A stretch of DNA of 64,000 nt from Rubrivivax sp. (GTDB taxonomy: Bacteria > Pseudomonadota > Gammaproteobacteria > Burkholderiales > Burkholderiaceae_C), in NCBI GenBank assembly GCA_016707445.1, contig JADJHR010000009.1, positions 124,001 through 188,000 of the forward strand, read 5' to 3'. Within the stretch, counting starts at the first letter, position 1; each line of letters starts with the position of its first letter. Under the pieces are notes generated by a model, which was not told the origin of the DNA, ran no database searches, and was given only the letters and a program-made list of their open reading frames with translations. Both the position numbers and the translations under genes were made by a program. This document shows, piece after piece, positions 1 to 9,017 of the stretch.

Positions 1-1269
1 CGGAAACACGCACAGGATCAGGATCGCCACCACCATGCAGCCCATGAAGGGCAGCGCGCCCTTCAGGATGGTGGGCAGCCGCACGTCGGGCGTGATGCCG
101 TTGATGACGAACAGGTTCAGACCCACCGGCGGCGTGATCAGCCCGAGCTCCATGTTGATGGTGAGCACGACGCCGAACCAGATCGGGTCGAAGCCGGCGG
201 CATTGATCACCGGCATCAGGATCGGTGTGGTCATCAGGATGATGGCCGCCGGCGGCAGGAACATGCCCGCCACCAGCAGCAGCAGGTTGATGGCGGCCAT
301 CACCAGCCAGCGGTTGACCTGCATCTCGCCGATGGCCTGTGCCACGCTCTGCGTGACCTGAAGCGACGACATCATGTAGCCGAACAGGATCGAGGTGCCG
401 ATGATCATCATCAGCATGCCCGATTCGCGCAGGCCGTCGCGCAGGATGGCCCACAGGTCCATCGGCCGCCACACGCGGTAGATCACGACCACCATCAGCA
501 GGCACAGCATCGCGCCGACACCGGCAGCCTCTGACGGCGTGGCAATGCCGCCGTACAGTGCATAGACCACGCCGGCGATGACGGCCATGAAGGGCAGCAG
601 CTTGGGCAGCAATTCGAGCTTTTCCGCCAGCGTGTAGACGCGGTCTTCGTCGATCAGCCGCGTGCCGCGTTTCCAGCTGAGAAACATCGCCCAGGCCATG
701 AACAGCCCGGTGAGCATCAGACCCGGAATGATGCCGGCGATGAAGAGCCGGCCGATCGAGGTCTCGGACGCGATGCCGTACAGGATCATCGTGATGCTGG
801 GCGGAATCAGGATGCCCAGCGTGCCGCCGGCGGCGATGGCCCCGGTGGCCAGGTCGGCGTCGTAGCCGCGCTTGCGCATCTCGGGGATGCCCATCTTGCC
901 GATCGCCGCGCAGGTGGCGGGCGATGAACCGGTGAGCGCCGAAAACAGCGCGCAGGCGCCGATGTTGCTGATCACCAGCGACCCCGGCACCTTGTGCAGC
1001 CAGCGTGCCAGCGCCTCGTACAGGTCGGACCCGGCTCGTGACGACGCCACCGCGGCGCCCATGATGATGAACATCGGCAGCGACACCAGCGTGAAGTCGC
1101 TCAGCCCTGCGAACACCGTCTCGGGAACGAAATGGACGCTGTTCCAGCCGTCGAACACGAGCATGAAGGCCAGCGCCACCGCACCCATGCCGAACGCGAT
1201 GGGCAGCCCGGTGGCCAGCACCGCCACGGTGACGACGAAGATCAGCAGTCCGACCTGCAGCGGCGTCAC
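1..1269 (-). CDS. dctM: TRAP transporter large permease DctM (C-terminus cut by window edge)
   Basis: This is the large membrane subunit of a TRAP transporter, which carries an organic acid-type substrate across the inner membrane using an ion gradient. The frame is open from a GTG start at 1267-1269 to the left edge (423 codons). Reading it gives the hydrophobic TRAP/DctM pattern, including GSSPATCAAIGKMGIPEM and a PPS motif (IPPSITMILYG). The last visible residues (CMVVAILILCVFP) resemble the family C-terminus, so only about ten residues should be missing. The start overlaps the dctQ stop (GTGA), which indicates translational coupling. The substrate cannot be told from sequence. Confidence 0.9.
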   Translation of the reverse strand, partial: MTPLQVGLLIFVVTVAVLATGLPIAFGMGAVALAFMLVFDGWNSVHFVPETVFAGLSDFTLVSLPMFIIMGAAVASSRAGSDLYEALARWLHKVPGSLVISNIGACALFSALTGSSPATCAAIGKMGIPEMRKRGYDADLATGAIAAGGTLGILIPPSITMILYGIASETSIGRLFIAGIIPGLMLTGLFMAWAMFLSWKRGTRLIDEDRVYTLAEKLELLPKLLPFMAVIAGVVYALYGGIATPSEAAGVGAMLCLLMVVVIYRVWRPMDLWAILRDGLRESGMLMMIIGTSILFGYMMSSLQVTQSVAQAIGEMQVNRWLVMAAINLLLLVAGMFLPPAAIILMTTPILMPVINAAGFDPIWFGVVLTINMELGLITPPVGLNLFVINGITPDVRLPTILKGALPFMGCMVVAILILCVFP

Positions 1270-1805
1270 AGGCGATCGTCCGGTGACAGGCCGAAGGGCA
1301 GCTCGATCTGGCGGTGCACCAGCCACAACTGCGCCACGCATTGCAGGCACAGCAGTGCCAGCCCGGCCGGCAGCGCCAGGGTGGCGATCCACATGCGGGC
1401 GCGCCAGATCGAAGGCGTGGTCTGGCCGCTGGTCCAGGCCTCGACCCACCAGGGCACGGCGGCGTACAGAAAAGCCAGGCAGAAGGCCAGCATCACCAGG
1501 TGGCCCGCCATGTGCAGCCAGCGCCGCGCCGGCGTGGCCAGCATCAGCGGCAACACATCGACCGCCACATGGCCGCGCGTGAGCAGGATGTAGGGTGCAC
1601 CGAGAAAGGTGGCGGCCACCAGCGCGAAGGTGACGAACTCGGTCTGCCAGATCGATGACTGGCCGAGCACCGCACGCACGAAGACCATCTGGCAGATCAC
1701 GCCGACCGAGAGCAGGATCAGCCCGGCCGAGAAGACCCCGAAGGCGCGCGACAGGGCCTGCACGGCCACCACCCAGGCGGGCAGCGGCCGCGCTTCACTT
1801 GACAC
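1266..1805 (-). CDS. dctQ: TRAP transporter small permease DctQ
   Basis: Small membrane subunit of the TRAP transporter (179 aa), which bridges the binding protein and the large permease. Four hydrophobic segments are visible, and the central GAPYILLTRGHVAVDVLP stretch is typical of DctQ proteins. The GTG start at 1805 lies inside the last codons of dctP (11 bp overlap) and its stop overlaps the dctM start, so the three genes form one tightly coupled operon. Confidence 0.9.
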   Translation of the reverse strand: MSSEARPLPAWVVAVQALSRAFGVFSAGLILLSVGVICQMVFVRAVLGQSSIWQTEFVTFALVAATFLGAPYILLTRGHVAVDVLPLMLATPARRWLHMAGHLVMLAFCLAFLYAAVPWWVEAWTSGQTTPSIWRARMWIATLALPAGLALLCLQCVAQLWLVHRQIELPFGLSPDDRL

Positions 1806-2823
1806 TCAGCGCCTTCTCGATCAGCTCCTTGCCGCCGGGCACCTTCTCGGCGAACACCTTGTACGAGGTCTTCTGTGCCACTGCGCGCCAGGCGGCTGCC
1901 TCGGCGTCGGTCATCTCGACCACCTCGACGTTGGCCTTCTTGAAGACATCCACCATCTTGTCATCGAGCTTCTTCGATTCGGCCGTGAAATAGACCTCGG
2001 CCTTCTTCGACGCCGCCATCAGCGCCTTCTTTTGTGCGTCGTTGAGCTTGTCCCAGCTTTTCATCGAGATCAGCACCGGCTCGTACATGAACCACAGCGC
2101 GTTGTCGCCAGGTGCCGTCACGCACTTGAGCTGTTCGTACAGCCGGAACGACACGAAGCTGCCCGTGGAGGTGTCGGTGCCCTGGGCCACGCCCTGCTGC
2201 AGTGCGTTGTAGACCTCGTTGGACGGGATCGACACGATCGACGCGCCGGCGCCGGCCCACATCTGCGCAAAGGTGGCGCCGGCCGAACGCACCTTCAGGC
2301 CGGCGGCGTCCTCGGGCTTGCGGATGCACTTTTCCTTGCCGCCGAAGGCGCCCGCCAGCCAGGCATCGGCCAGCACCTTGGCGCCGCCTTTCTCGATGAT
2401 GGCCTTGACGTCCTGCATGAAGGGCGACGCGTTGATGCGTTCGGCATGCGCGTGGCTCTTCACCAGGCCGGGCATCAGCGTGGCACCGAACTGCGGGTGA
2501 AAGCCCGACGCGTAGTCGAGCGGGAACGAAGCCATGTCGATCTGGCCGGTGAGCATGGCCTTCCATTGCTCTTGCGCCTTCACCAGGCTAGAGCCTGGAA
2601 AGACCTTGATTTCCAGCCCCACCTTGGCCGCGGCGACTTCACGCGCGATCAGCTGCACCATCTCGTCGCGCACGTCACCCTTGCCGCCGGGGAACTGGTG
2701 CGACGCCTTCAGCGTGATGGTCTGGGCCAGTGCCGGCGTCAGCGGCAGTGCGGCCAGCAGCAGGGCTGACGCGGCACCCGCCAGGATGTGACGGACGGGA
2801 TTGGGGTTGATACTTCGGGTCAT
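1795..2823 (-). CDS. dctP: TRAP transporter solute-binding protein DctP
   Basis: Periplasmic solute-binding protein of the TRAP system (342 aa), first gene of dctPQM. The chosen ATG at 2823 follows a GGAG ribosome site and opens a Sec signal peptide ending near ALAQ (about residues 1-31). The frame is open further upstream, but that extension lacks signal-peptide character. The mature part reads as a DctP-type protein (ITLKASHQFPGGKGDVRDEM; GLKVRSAG with the family Arg that contacts the ligand carboxylate). It faces the sigma-54 activator gene across a 173-bp regulatory gap, which suggests that activator controls it. Confidence 0.92.
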   Translation of the reverse strand: MTRSINPNPVRHILAGAASALLLAALPLTPALAQTITLKASHQFPGGKGDVRDEMVQLIAREVAAAKVGLEIKVFPGSSLVKAQEQWKAMLTGQIDMASFPLDYASGFHPQFGATLMPGLVKSHAHAERINASPFMQDVKAIIEKGGAKVLADAWLAGAFGGKEKCIRKPEDAAGLKVRSAGATFAQMWAGAGASIVSIPSNEVYNALQQGVAQGTDTSTGSFVSFRLYEQLKCVTAPGDNALWFMYEPVLISMKSWDKLNDAQKKALMAASKKAEVYFTAESKKLDDKMVDVFKKANVEVVEMTDAEAAAWRAVAQKTSYKVFAEKVPGGKELIEKALSVK

Positions 2824-2996
2824 GGGGGTCTCCGGGTGTGGGCACAAGCGGCCCTGTGGCGTGGCCAACACTCTAAGGAGAAAGTAGGGGGGTGTCCTGC
2901 TAGTGGATACCAGCATGCGGGCCTGTGGTCGCTGTCGCACGGGCGGCAGGCTGTCGTGCGGCAGATCATGGCGCGACGGCCTTAGAGTGTGTGTCC
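2824..2996. promoter_or_regulatory. Divergent regulatory region between dctP and the sigma-54 activator
   Basis: This 173-bp gap separates two divergent genes. It holds a perfect 11-bp inverted repeat whose arms are 101 bp apart (ACACTCTAAGG at 2868-2878 and CCTTAGAGTGT at 2980-2990). Between the arms is an imperfect palindrome, GGTGTCC-N7-GGATACC, at 2891-2911. I found no correctly spaced -24/-12 (GG-N10-GC) element facing dctP; the nearest candidate has 9 bp spacing. The repeats are seen directly; a role as operators is inference. Confidence 0.5.
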
Positions 2997-4496
<1,500 letters not shown>

Positions 4497-4631
4497 AATC
4501 AAGCCAATCGTCAGGGCTGCCCCTAGGCCTGACGCGGCCGCAAGCCGCACGATTTGCGCTAGTCTCGCCCGCGCCTTCAGCCTTGCACCGCGGTCGGGTC
4601 ACAAGCTCGAGCGCACGCGGTAACGCCAACC

Positions 4632-5939
4632 ATGATCGACAGTCTCGCGGCATCGCCGCAACCCTTGCTCCGTGTCCTGGCATCGACGGCAAGCGGCCGT
4701 CAGGAGTTGCGTGATCCGAAGTCAGGGCTGAGCCTGCCGCAGCGCTGGTTGCTGGGGCATCTGGACGGCCAATCCAGCCTGGGCGAACTGGCGGCCTTGC
4801 CCGGCAGCCCGAGCGCGGACCGCTTGCCACGCGACGCGGCAAGATTGGCCGGCATGGGCCTTGCCGAGGACCTGGGCGAGCCCGGTCCACTGACCCCGGA
4901 CTTTGCGCCCAGCACCCAACAGGCCGAGTTCGACCTGTCGCCGCCACTGCAGACCGACAGCGGGCGCATGCCGGCAGAGCCCCAGGCCGGTCGCCGTCGG
5001 CCCGTGGCCGCCATCGCCGGGCTGGGCCTGCTGCTGACGGGCGCCGGCCTGGTCTACCTGCTCACGGGGCCAGGCCAGTCGAGCGCGGTGGCGCAACGCA
5101 CCGAGCCGGCGTCGGTCGTGGGCGTGGCTTCGCTGGCTTCGACGCCAGCGGGCACGCCGGTCACATCGGATGCTTCGGGCGTGCCGACCACGGCGGTGGC
5201 GCCGCCCGCAACATCCGCAACGGTGCTGGTCGCGGCGCCTGCACCGGCGCCAGCTGCGGCAGAAGTGGCGGCGCCGGCGGCGCCCAAGCCCCTGCCGATG
5301 CAGCCCTCTCGGCCCGAGACGGCCACCACGGCGCTGCGCAGCAGCGCCAGCCCTGCTCCGTCGCTGGCTCCGCGCGAAGCGCCAGCAGCAGCCGCCGTGA
5401 CACGCAGCGCCATCCCGGCGCCGACGCCGCCGGCCTTGGTCAACGTGGCGCCACCTGCCGCTGCCCCGCAAACGTCGACTGCTGCACCGACTGTCGTGCC
5501 AACTGCCGTGCCGACCGCTGCGTCAACCGCCGCGCCGCGCAGCATCGCGCCGCAGCCGGCGTCTGCGCCAGCGGCCTTGCCTGCACCTTTGCCAACGGCC
5601 ACGGGTGCGGCCAGCCCGCCGCCAGCCCCCACGCCGGTCTCCATACTGGCGCTGGCACCTGCGGCCGCCCAGGCCCCGTCTGAGGCGCCCGCGCTGCGGC
5701 CGCTGAGCACGATCGCGCCGGTGTTCCCGCGCGAAGGCCTGGGCTCGCGTCCGGTGCTGCTGCAGGCGCGGCTGAGCATCGCGCCCAATGGCACCGTCAG
5801 CCAGGTCAGCTTCGTCGCGGCCAGTGTCATCAACCGGCCCTTCGAACGCGCCGCGCGCACGGCCCTGCTGCAATGGCGATTCCCTGAAGGCAGTGGCGAG
5901 CGCATTTACCTGCAGCAGATGCGCTTCAGCGAGGAGTAG
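4632..5939 (+). CDS. TonB-like energy transducer with cytoplasmic N-terminal domain
   Basis: Protein of 435 aa with an unusual layout. Residues 1-120 form a predicted cytoplasmic domain with a wHTH-like pattern (SLPQRWLLGHLDGQSSLGEL, then a DAARLAGMGLA helix). One membrane segment follows (about 127-146), then a long Ala/Pro/Thr-rich periplasmic linker (about 150-350) and a C-terminal TonB-like fold (PVFPREGL, FERAARTALLQWRFPEG, about 355-435). Classical TonB has only a short cytoplasmic tail. No exbB, exbD or outer-membrane receptor gene is nearby, so its partner is unknown. It may be an orphan TonB-family protein using the TonB_C fold for another purpose. Confidence 0.7.
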   Translation: MIDSLAASPQPLLRVLASTASGRQELRDPKSGLSLPQRWLLGHLDGQSSLGELAALPGSPSADRLPRDAARLAGMGLAEDLGEPGPLTPDFAPSTQQAEFDLSPPLQTDSGRMPAEPQAGRRRPVAAIAGLGLLLTGAGLVYLLTGPGQSSAVAQRTEPASVVGVASLASTPAGTPVTSDASGVPTTAVAPPATSATVLVAAPAPAPAAAEVAAPAAPKPLPMQPSRPETATTALRSSASPAPSLAPREAPAAAAVTRSAIPAPTPPALVNVAPPAAAPQTSTAAPTVVPTAVPTAASTAAPRSIAPQPASAPAALPAPLPTATGAASPPPAPTPVSILALAPAAAQAPSEAPALRPLSTIAPVFPREGLGSRPVLLQARLSIAPNGTVSQVSFVAASVINRPFERAARTALLQWRFPEGSGERIYLQQMRFSEE

Positions 5940-5991
5940 TCGTCGGTTGAATGCCTGTATTCCGGGCAGTTTCCGACAATATGCCTAAATA

Positions 5992-6013
5992 TCAGACAGA
6001 ACTGAATGTCTGA
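5992..6013. promoter_or_regulatory. Inverted repeat upstream of the liv operon (possible activator site)
   Basis: The palindrome TCAGACA-N8-TGTCTGA lies about 120-140 bp upstream of the -24/-12 promoter at 6131. That is the usual distance for a sigma-54 activator (enhancer) site. The symmetry is seen directly; the role is inferred. Confidence 0.45.
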
Positions 6014-6130
6014 GTTTCGAGCACTCGACCGTCAAAGGCGTTGATCACCGGTTGCGAGCACAGCGATTGACTGGCGATTGGGCATTCAAGATCAGGGTTT
6101 GCACTGATTTGGTGCTTGATCGGTGCTTTC

Positions 6131-6146
6131 TGGCATGTGCATTGCA
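6131..6146 (+). promoter_or_regulatory. Sigma-54 (-24/-12) promoter of the liv-type operon
   Basis: The sequence TGGCATGTGCATTGCA matches the RpoN consensus TGGCAC-N5-TTGCA at nearly every position. The spacing is exactly 10 bp between the invariant GG (6132-6133) and GC (6144-6145). Transcription would start near 6157, leaving a leader of about 44 nt before the ATG at 6201. A direct repeat GGTGCTT (6111-6117 and 6122-6128) sits just upstream. Confidence 0.7.
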
Positions 6147-6200
6147 ATAACTTCGATCTGTCGCCATTGGCGCCATCGAACCCAGCCAGGAGTTGCCCGC

Positions 6201-7409
6201 ATGAACCGTCGTCCATTCACTTTTGCCCTGATGGCCACCGCACTGGCCGCCGGACTGGCCGTAGCGCCTGCCGCGCAGGCCCAGTCCAAGGGCGAGGTGC
6301 GCATCGCGCTGATCGCCAGCAAGACCGGCGCGTTGGAAGCCTACGCCAAGCAGACCATCATCGGCTTCAATATGGGCCTGCAGTACGCCACCGGCGGCAC
6401 GATGATGGTGGCTGGCAAGAAGCTGGTGGTGATCGAGAAGGACGACCAGGGCAAGCCTGACGTGGGCAAGGCCGCACTGGCCGCCGCCTATGCCGACGAC
6501 AAGGTCGACATCGCCGTTGGCCCCACCGCCAGCCCGGTGGCGCTGGCCATGTTGCCGGTGGCCGAGGAGTACAAGAAGATCCTGCTCGTCGAGCCGGCCG
6601 TGGCCGACAGCATCACCGGCGATAAGTGGAACAAGTACATCTTTCGCACCGGCCGCAACAGCAGCCAGGACGCCGCGGCCAATGCCGCCGCGCTGGACCA
6701 GCCGGGCAACGTGATCGCGGTGCTGGCCAATGACAACGCCTTCGGCCGTGACGGTGTGAAGGCGGCCAAGCAGTTCACCAATAAGGCCAAGATCGTCCAC
6801 GAGGAATACCTGCCCGTGGGTACGACCGACTTCACCGCCGGCCTGCAGCGCATCATCGACGCGCTGAAGAACCAGCCCGGCAAGAAGTACATCTCGGTGG
6901 GCTGGTCGGGCGCACCGACGCCCTTCAGCAAGATCGCCGACCTGGAACTGGAAAAGCGCTACGGCATCAAGCTGGCCACCGGCGGCAACATCCTGCCGGC
7001 GATGGTGGCCTACAAGAGCTTTCCCGGCATGGAAGGCGCGCTGTACTACTACTTCGGCATCTCGAAGAACCCGGTCAACGAATGGCTGGTGGCCAACCAC
7101 TACAGCAAGTACAAGGCACCGCCCGACTTCTTCACCGCCGGCGGCATGAGCGCAGCCATTGCGGTGGTCGAGGCGCTGAAGAAGACCGGCGGCGACACCA
7201 ACACCAACAAGCTGATCGCCACCATGGAAGGCATGAGCTTCGAGACGCCCAAGGGCAAGATGAGCTTCCGCAAGGAAGATCACCAGGCGATGCAGGACAT
7301 GTTCCATTTCCGCATCAAGAACGACCCGGCCTTCGCCTGGGGCGTGCCTGAGCTGGTGCGGGTGATTCCTGCATCTGAGATGAACATCCCCATTCGCAAC
7401 AAGCGCTAA
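6201..7409 (+). CDS. Branched-chain amino acid-type ABC transporter substrate-binding protein
   Basis: Periplasmic binding protein of the LivJ/Peripla_BP_6 family (402 aa), first gene of a five-gene ABC operon. The ATG at 6201 has an AGGAG site 8 nt upstream and starts a clear signal peptide ending APAAQAQ (about residue 27). An upstream in-frame ATG at 6123 lies inside the sigma-54 promoter region and is rejected. The mature start (GEVRIALIASKTGALEAYAKQ) and the PTASPVALAM stretch fit the two-lobed Liv fold. Paralogues bind amides, aromatic acids and short-chain acids as well as amino acids, so the ligand is open. Expression is predicted to be RpoN-dependent. Confidence 0.9.
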   Translation: MNRRPFTFALMATALAAGLAVAPAAQAQSKGEVRIALIASKTGALEAYAKQTIIGFNMGLQYATGGTMMVAGKKLVVIEKDDQGKPDVGKAALAAAYADDKVDIAVGPTASPVALAMLPVAEEYKKILLVEPAVADSITGDKWNKYIFRTGRNSSQDAAANAAALDQPGNVIAVLANDNAFGRDGVKAAKQFTNKAKIVHEEYLPVGTTDFTAGLQRIIDALKNQPGKKYISVGWSGAPTPFSKIADLELEKRYGIKLATGGNILPAMVAYKSFPGMEGALYYYFGISKNPVNEWLVANHYSKYKAPPDFFTAGGMSAAIAVVEALKKTGGDTNTNKLIATMEGMSFETPKGKMSFRKEDHQAMQDMFHFRIKNDPAFAWGVPELVRVIPASEMNIPIRNKR

Positions 7410-7456
7410 GAGGGCCCACCCCCGAAGCGGCTGCACCGCCTCCCCCCCAGGGGGGC

Positions 7457-7493
7457 GACGCCAGCGGACCGGCCAAGCCGGATCCGCGGCGTC
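7457..7493 (+). repeat. Strong intercistronic stem-loop between binding protein and ATPase genes
   Basis: A GC-rich hairpin lies in the 103-bp gap. Its stem is GACGCC/GGCGTC, GCGGA/TCCGC and CCGGC/GCCGG (16 pairs, two single-A bulges at 7463 and 7482) with a CAA loop. A C7-A-G6 mirror block at 7442-7455 precedes it. There is no U-tract, so it looks less like a terminator than an mRNA-stabilising or partial-attenuation element. Such elements often let a binding protein outnumber its membrane subunits. Confidence 0.6.
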
Positions 7494-7512
7494 CGCTCGA
7501 TCGCGCCTGCAC

Positions 7513-8280
7513 ATGCTCGAGACAAGAAACCTCACCATCCGATTCGGCGGCCATGTCGCGGTCGACCATGTGTCGTGCGCGTTCGCGCCCGGCACGCTGA
7601 CCTCGATCGTGGGGCCCAATGGCGCGGGCAAGACGACCTACTTCAACCTGATCTCGGGCCAGCTGCCGGCGGCTGAAGGCACGGTCACGCTCGCCGGCGA
7701 AGACATCACCCACTTGCCGGCGCCGCTGCGCACGCGGCGCGGTCTGGGTCGTGCCTTCCAGTTGACGCAGCTGTTCCCCAACCTGTCGGTGCACGAGAAC
7801 GTGCGTCTGGCCATCCAGGCTCGTCAGGCCGGACGCGGCCACGGCGCGCTGGACATGTGGCGCGTGTGGCTGGACCACAAGGACTGGATCGACGAGGCTT
7901 CGCAGATCCTGTCGCAAGTGCGCCTGGCCGACCGCGCCCAGGCCGTGGCCAGCAGCCTGCCGCATGGCGACCAGCGCAAGCTGGAGGTGGCGCTGCTGAT
8001 CGCGCTCGACCCCAAGGTCTTCATGTTCGACGAGCCCACCGCCGGCATGAGCGTCGACGAGGTGCCGGTGGTGCTGGACCTGATCCGCCAGCTCAAGAGC
8101 CGCAAGGACGTGGTGATCCTGCTGGTGGAGCACAAGATGGACGTGGTGCGCGAACTGTCGGACCGCATCATCGTGCTCAACAACGGGCAGCTGGTGGCCG
8201 ATGGCGAGCCGGCAACGGTGATCGCGTCGCCCGTCGTTCAACAGGCCTACCTGGGCATGGCGGCGGAAGAAGAGACATGA
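7513..8280 (+). CDS. livG: Liv-type ABC transporter ATP-binding protein (LivG-like)
   Basis: First of two ATPases of the transporter (255 aa), acting at the inner face of the membrane. Walker A is GPNGAGKTT (about 35-43), the Q-loop lies in GRAFQLTQLFP, and Walker B with following residues is VFMFDEPTAGM. The signature region reads LPHGDQRKLE in place of LSGGQ, a form common in this LivG subgroup. The stop overlaps the start of the next ATPase (ATGA at 8277-8280), so translation is coupled. The symbol follows family membership, not proven substrate. Confidence 0.9.
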   Translation: MLETRNLTIRFGGHVAVDHVSCAFAPGTLTSIVGPNGAGKTTYFNLISGQLPAAEGTVTLAGEDITHLPAPLRTRRGLGRAFQLTQLFPNLSVHENVRLAIQARQAGRGHGALDMWRVWLDHKDWIDEASQILSQVRLADRAQAVASSLPHGDQRKLEVALLIALDPKVFMFDEPTAGMSVDEVPVVLDLIRQLKSRKDVVILLVEHKMDVVRELSDRIIVLNNGQLVADGEPATVIASPVVQQAYLGMAAEEET

Positions 8281-9017
8281 ATCCGGCCCCCCTGCTGCAA
8301 CTGCGCGGTGTGCACACGCACATCGGCGCGTACCACATCCTGCACGGCGTGGACCTGGTGGTGCCCGAAGGTGAGGTGACGACGCTGCTGGGCCGCAACG
8401 GCGCCGGCAAGACGACCACGCTGCGCACCATCATGGGCCTGTGGCGCGCCTCGCAAGGTGATCTGCAGTTCCGTGGCCAGAGCCTGCAACCGTTGACCAC
8501 GCCCGACATCGCCGCGCTGGGCATCGCCTACGTGCCCGAGAACATGGGCATCTTCAGCGACCTGACGGTGAAAGAGAACATGCTGCTGGCCGCCCGCGCC
8601 GCGCGCCACGCCGACGCCATCGACCGCGACCGGCTGCAATGGATCTTCGGCCTGTTTCCGGCGCTGCAGAAGTTCTGGCTGTATCCGGCGGGCAAGCTGT
8701 CCGGCGGCCAGAAGCAGATGCTGGCGGTGGCTCGTGCGATTTGCGAACCGCGCGACCTGATCCTGATCGACGAGCCGAGCAAGGGCCTGGCGCCGTCGAT
8801 CATCCAGAACCTGATCACGGCCTTCCGTGAACTCAAGCGCCAGCAGACGACGATCCTGCTGGTCGAGCAGAACTTCATGATGGCCAAGGCGCTGGGTGAC
8901 ACGGTAGCCGTGATGGACGATGGCCGCGTCGTGCACAGCGGGGCCATGGCCGAACTGGCCGCCGACGATCACTTGCAGCAGCGGCTGCTGGGCCTGTCAC
9001 TGGGAGCCCATCAATGA
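8277..9017 (+). CDS. livF: Liv-type ABC transporter ATP-binding protein (LivF-like)
   Basis: Second ATPase of the transporter (246 aa). Its ATG at 8277 overlaps the previous stop; the longer open frame upstream is only read-through of the other gene. Walker A is GRNGAGKTTT, the signature is LSGGQKQMLAVARAI, Walker B is LILIDEPSKGLAP, and the H-loop region is LLVEQNF. It pairs with the LivG-like subunit. It overlaps the LivH-like gene by 4 bp (ATGA at 9014). Confidence 0.92.
   Translation: MNPAPLLQLRGVHTHIGAYHILHGVDLVVPEGEVTTLLGRNGAGKTTTLRTIMGLWRASQGDLQFRGQSLQPLTTPDIAALGIAYVPENMGIFSDLTVKENMLLAARAARHADAIDRDRLQWIFGLFPALQKFWLYPAGKLSGGQKQMLAVARAICEPRDLILIDEPSKGLAPSIIQNLITAFRELKRQQTTILLVEQNFMMAKALGDTVAVMDDGRVVHSGAMAELAADDHLQQRLLGLSLGAHQ

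Noticed and set aside
7969..7998. LPHGDQRKLE in LivG as a defective ABC signature
   Set aside because: This variant is common in the LivG-like subgroup and the rest of the ATPase is intact.
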